In this document: positions 6,022 to 7,494 of the stretch, piece after piece
Layout: each line of letters begins with the position of its first letter
Numbering within the stretch: the stretch's first letter is position 1
NCBI GenBank assembly: GCA_026014905.1
Contig: JAOZHK010000160.1
Location: 1 to 7,494, forward strand
Direction of reading: 5' to 3'
DNA from: Candidatus Bathyarchaeota archaeon
GTDB taxonomy: Archaea > Thermoproteota > Bathyarchaeia > RBG-16-48-13 > GCA-020355125
Length of the DNA stretch: 7,494 nucleotides
Notes under the pieces: generated by a model
Told to the model about the DNA's origin: nothing
The model's database searches: none
The model's input: the letters and a program-made list of their open reading frames with translations, nothing else
Program-made: the position numbers and the translations under genes

Positions 6022-6060
6022 ACCCACTCCACTTCGCAAAAGCCATGGGAACTCACTCCG

Positions 6061-6987
6061 ATGACGAAATTCTTCATTGGTACAGGAGGATGGGCATACT
6101 TCACTGTGGGTCCTGATCCACTTGTATCGTACTCAACACGATACAACTTCGTTGAAGTGAACTCAACGTTTTATCGCCTCCCAAGTCAAAACCGCGTCAT
6201 CTCGTGGAGACAACGCGTTCCCAACGATTTCACTTTTGCTGTTCGCTGCCCCCAAGTAATCACTCATCACCATCATTTTAACCTCAACGATAACGCCATA
6301 ATTCCTTTTCATAAGATCTGCAATATCTATCACATCCTGGCAGCACGCTATCTAGTCTTTGTAACCCCCTCCCAATTCCCGTTCACACACCAAACAATCA
6401 CCAATATCAAAGAATGTTTTCATCGATTAAAGGAACAAGACATTCAAGCAGTCTGGGAAATACGAACACCACACCATCAACTACCTCGATCTATCGTCGA
6501 CATTCTGAGAGATTATAAAATTGTACACTGCGTCGATCTATCCAAACATCTACCTCTACATTCGACACACATACTCTACACACGACTTTTTGGTCGAGGT
6601 CAACACAATGTGTATCAATTCACAAATCAAGAATTAACAGAGTTAGATCAGACGATAGCAAAGCAGAATATCGATGAAACGGTTATCTCTTTTCACAACG
6701 TTCGAATGTACAAGGATGCTGCACGATATCATATTTATAAGGAGACTCAAAGCTTTCCACCCGTTACCCCTACATTCGATCACCATTCACTACGTCACGT
6801 TCTGCTAGAAGACGTACAGTTTCCAATAAACACTCAAGATTTAATTGCTGATCAAGGATGGAAAGTAGTCGATCTATCAAACAATTTAACATGCCACGCT
6901 CATGATTTTCTATCTTTGCTACCCAACAGGGATTTCCAGACAATCGATGAAGTGCTTAACACGTTACAGCAAATATCTCTTGGATAA
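6061..6987 (+). CDS. DUF72 TIM-barrel protein with a DUF2795-like C-terminal domain
   Basis: Residues 1-220 match the DUF72 family (PF01904): FIGTGGWAYF (5-14), FVEVNSTFYRLPS (30-42), DFTFAVRCPQVITH (56-69), AVWEIR (130-135), YTRLFGRG (173-180) and VISFHNVRMYKDAARY (208-223). Members adopt a TIM-barrel fold; their biochemical function is unknown. Beyond the barrel, residues about 243-308 look like DUF2795: LRHVLLEDVQFPINTQDLI, a middle helix, then LLPNRDFQTIDEVLNTL. Compare the usual pattern of L, FP, a K/T-x-x-L turn, LPxRxY/F and EV. That makes an unusual fusion, inferred from motif spacing only. Histidine is very abundant (22 of 308, including HHHH at 69-72), and the coding strand is richer in C and A than the preceding gene, hinting at a different origin. 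The ATG at 6061 fits the family N-terminus, but no Shine-Dalgarno sequence precedes it. It probably shares the GT4 transcript, 39 bp downstream. Confidence 0.85.
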   Translation: MTKFFIGTGGWAYFTVGPDPLVSYSTRYNFVEVNSTFYRLPSQNRVISWRQRVPNDFTFAVRCPQVITHHHHFNLNDNAIIPFHKICNIYHILAARYLVFVTPSQFPFTHQTITNIKECFHRLKEQDIQAVWEIRTPHHQLPRSIVDILRDYKIVHCVDLSKHLPLHSTHILYTRLFGRGQHNVYQFTNQELTELDQTIAKQNIDETVISFHNVRMYKDAARYHIYKETQSFPPVTPTFDHHSLRHVLLEDVQFPINTQDLIADQGWKVVDLSNNLTCHAHDFLSLLPNRDFQTIDEVLNTLQQISLG

Positions 6988-7008
6988 CGTGTCCGCGCGC
7001 GCGTTATC
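6983..7008. repeat. Inverted repeat around a (CG)5 tract at the end of the DUF72 gene
   Basis: GATAACG (6983-6989) pairs with CGTTATC (7002-7008). In RNA the stem could extend by three more pairs, two of them G-U, leaving a 6-nt loop. The stem includes the TAA stop, and (CG)5 occupies 6994-7003. There is no T-run directly after, but the strand is T-rich near 7055-7071. It may be a transcript-end hairpin, or one of the recurrent CG islands. Confidence 0.6.
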
Positions 7009-7030
7009 ACCTAATCGGGTACTCCAGCTA

Positions 7031-7039
7031 CGCACGTGC
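7031..7039. repeat. CGCACGTGC, first copy
   Basis: The 8-bp palindrome GCACGTGC preceded by C is found here, downstream of the small minus-strand gene, and again at 7380-7388 on its other side. CTAC and GTAG flank this copy as a short inverted repeat (7028-7031 and 7042-7045). It could be a protein-binding site; no known regulator is assigned. Confidence 0.4.
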
Positions 7040-7058
7040 ATGTAGAGAGTGACTTGTA

Positions 7059-7280
7059 TTATTTCGTTTTGTCAAGTGACTGTAATTGGGTTTTGAGATT
7101 TGCAATGCGATCTTTTCTATATCGTGTTTCGTTATGTTTGCTGATGATGAATGATGCATCTCGTGGGATCTGTTTCCTCTCGTAATCACTTAAAAGTTTA
7201 AGATCGCGAGTTTGCTGGATGAGTAGGCGTTTCAGATATCGTTTTAATTGGTCTTTATCGTGAGAACGTGTATTAGCCAT
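7059..7280 (-). CDS. Small basic helical protein of unknown function
   Basis: This 73-aa frame encodes a highly charged protein without cysteines, signal or membrane segment. It is rich in Lys, Arg, Asp and Gln with regularly spaced Leu and Ile, for example QLKRYLKRLLIQQTRDLKLL (11-30) and RIANLKTQLQSL (58-69). This predicts two long helices, perhaps a coiled coil, around a central segment IPRDASFIISKHN (38-50). I do not recognise a family. A nucleic-acid or protein partner is conceivable from the charge but is not shown. The ATG is preceded by AAGG about 8 nt upstream, a weak ribosome-binding site, and no clear TATA box is visible. It is convergent with the DUF72 gene, with 71 bp between stops, and both sides carry the CGCACGTGC repeat. 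The composition is protein-like rather than shadow-like, and no better frame competes on the other strand, so it is probably real. Confidence 0.55.
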   Translation of the reverse strand: MANTRSHDKDQLKRYLKRLLIQQTRDLKLLSDYERKQIPRDASFIISKHNETRYRKDRIANLKTQLQSLDKTK

Positions 7281-7379
7281 TAATGAAGCCTTGTCACAAG
7301 TAGATACGTTAATGTAAGGGGAGTCGGGATTTAGAGGTTACTCTCTCCTGGAACCTACACGGGTGCGTTTTACTCTATC

Positions 7380-7388
7380 CGCACGTGC
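7380..7388. repeat. CGCACGTGC, second copy
   Basis: This is an exact copy of the site at 7031-7039. It sits in a wider imperfect dyad, TACTC...GAGTA, whose centre is within one base of the palindrome centre. It lies about 100 bp upstream of the small minus-strand gene, so it could serve as an operator for it. Confidence 0.4.
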
Positions 7389-7458
7389 TTTGGAGTAGAC
7401 AGCGTGGATAACACTATCCTAACACGAGTGGAATTCCTTCAGTTTTCTTTGTTTTATC

Positions 7459-7490
7459 GCGCGTATACGCGCTGAGTACAAAGTATACTT
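7459..7490. repeat. Two palindromes with GTATAC cores, centres 20 bp apart
   Basis: GCGCGTATACGCGC (7459-7472, 14 bp) and AAGTATACTT (7481-7490, 10 bp) are both perfect palindromes sharing the core GTATAC. Their centres are exactly 20 bp apart, about two helical turns, which puts them on the same DNA face. This is a plausible paired operator for a dimeric regulator. Confidence 0.5.
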
Positions 7491-7494
7491 AGGC

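Larger units (their letters stand above)
7281..7494. other. Non-coding, palindrome-rich end of the window
   Basis: I see no convincing gene in these 214 bp. They hold the second CGCACGTGC at 7380-7388, framed by TACTC and GAGTA (7371-7375 and 7393-7397), and two palindromes at 7459-7490. They may be the shared upstream region of the small minus-strand gene and an unseen gene to the right. Confidence 0.6.

Noticed and set aside
6265..6276. HHHH run in the DUF72 protein as a cloning tag or artefact
   Set aside because: It is internal, within a family-conserved segment after the ITH motif, and the whole protein is histidine-rich, so it is natural sequence.
1..7494. CRISPR array, tRNA or rRNA genes, transposon ends
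   Set aside because: I looked for regularly spaced direct repeats, tRNA-like TTCGA arms with acceptor stems, and terminal inverted repeats with target duplications, and found none that hold up. The short palindromes are too small and lack a transposase.

Overview
The window looks archaeal. AT-rich TATA-like boxes lie upstream of several genes. Two of them sit exactly 32 nt (first base to first base) before a possible start codon, a spacing typical of leaderless archaeal mRNAs. The first gene is the N-terminus of an FrhB/F420-dehydrogenase beta-type iron-sulfur flavoprotein, and one protein is a zinc-ribbon plus RDD membrane protein of a kind common in archaea. TTG and GTG starts appear to be used. 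Base composition is moderate, roughly low-to-mid 40s % GC by eye. The lineage cannot be fixed from the sequence; an uncultivated, possibly Asgard-like archaeon would fit, with low confidence.

Layout. On the minus strand, positions 1-975 hold an FrhB-like gene cut by the window edge, and upstream of it a TraX-family membrane protein that ends in a hairpin plus T-run terminator. Divergent from these on the plus strand is an EamA/DMT transporter (1143-2030). It is followed by a short beta-sandwich protein (2163-2528) whose N-terminus looks frame-broken. A minus-strand FAD oxidoreductase (2535-3950) converges on it, and behind that is a zinc-ribbon/RDD membrane protein (4074-4616). A divergent promoter region separates this from a plus-strand pair: a GT4 glycosyltransferase (4765-6021) and a DUF72 TIM-barrel protein with a DUF2795-like C-terminal tail (6061-6987). 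A small basic, helical protein (7059-7280, minus) and a non-coding, palindrome-rich tail close the window.

The genes do not form one pathway. Most are single units with their own promoters; only the GT4-DUF72 pair reads as an operon. No CRISPR array, rRNA, tRNA or insertion sequence was recognised.

The most interesting signal is a set of alternating (CG)n tracts, usually set in palindromes, at 2225-2234, 4740-4747, 6994-7003 and 7458-7472. Two lie at the 5' end of a gene. In both cases adding one CG unit would join a better N-terminus to the downstream frame: a signal-peptide-like segment for the beta-sandwich protein, and an ATG start for the glycosyltransferase. This suggests either dinucleotide-repeat phase variation or a systematic sequence error at these tracts, and it can be tested directly.
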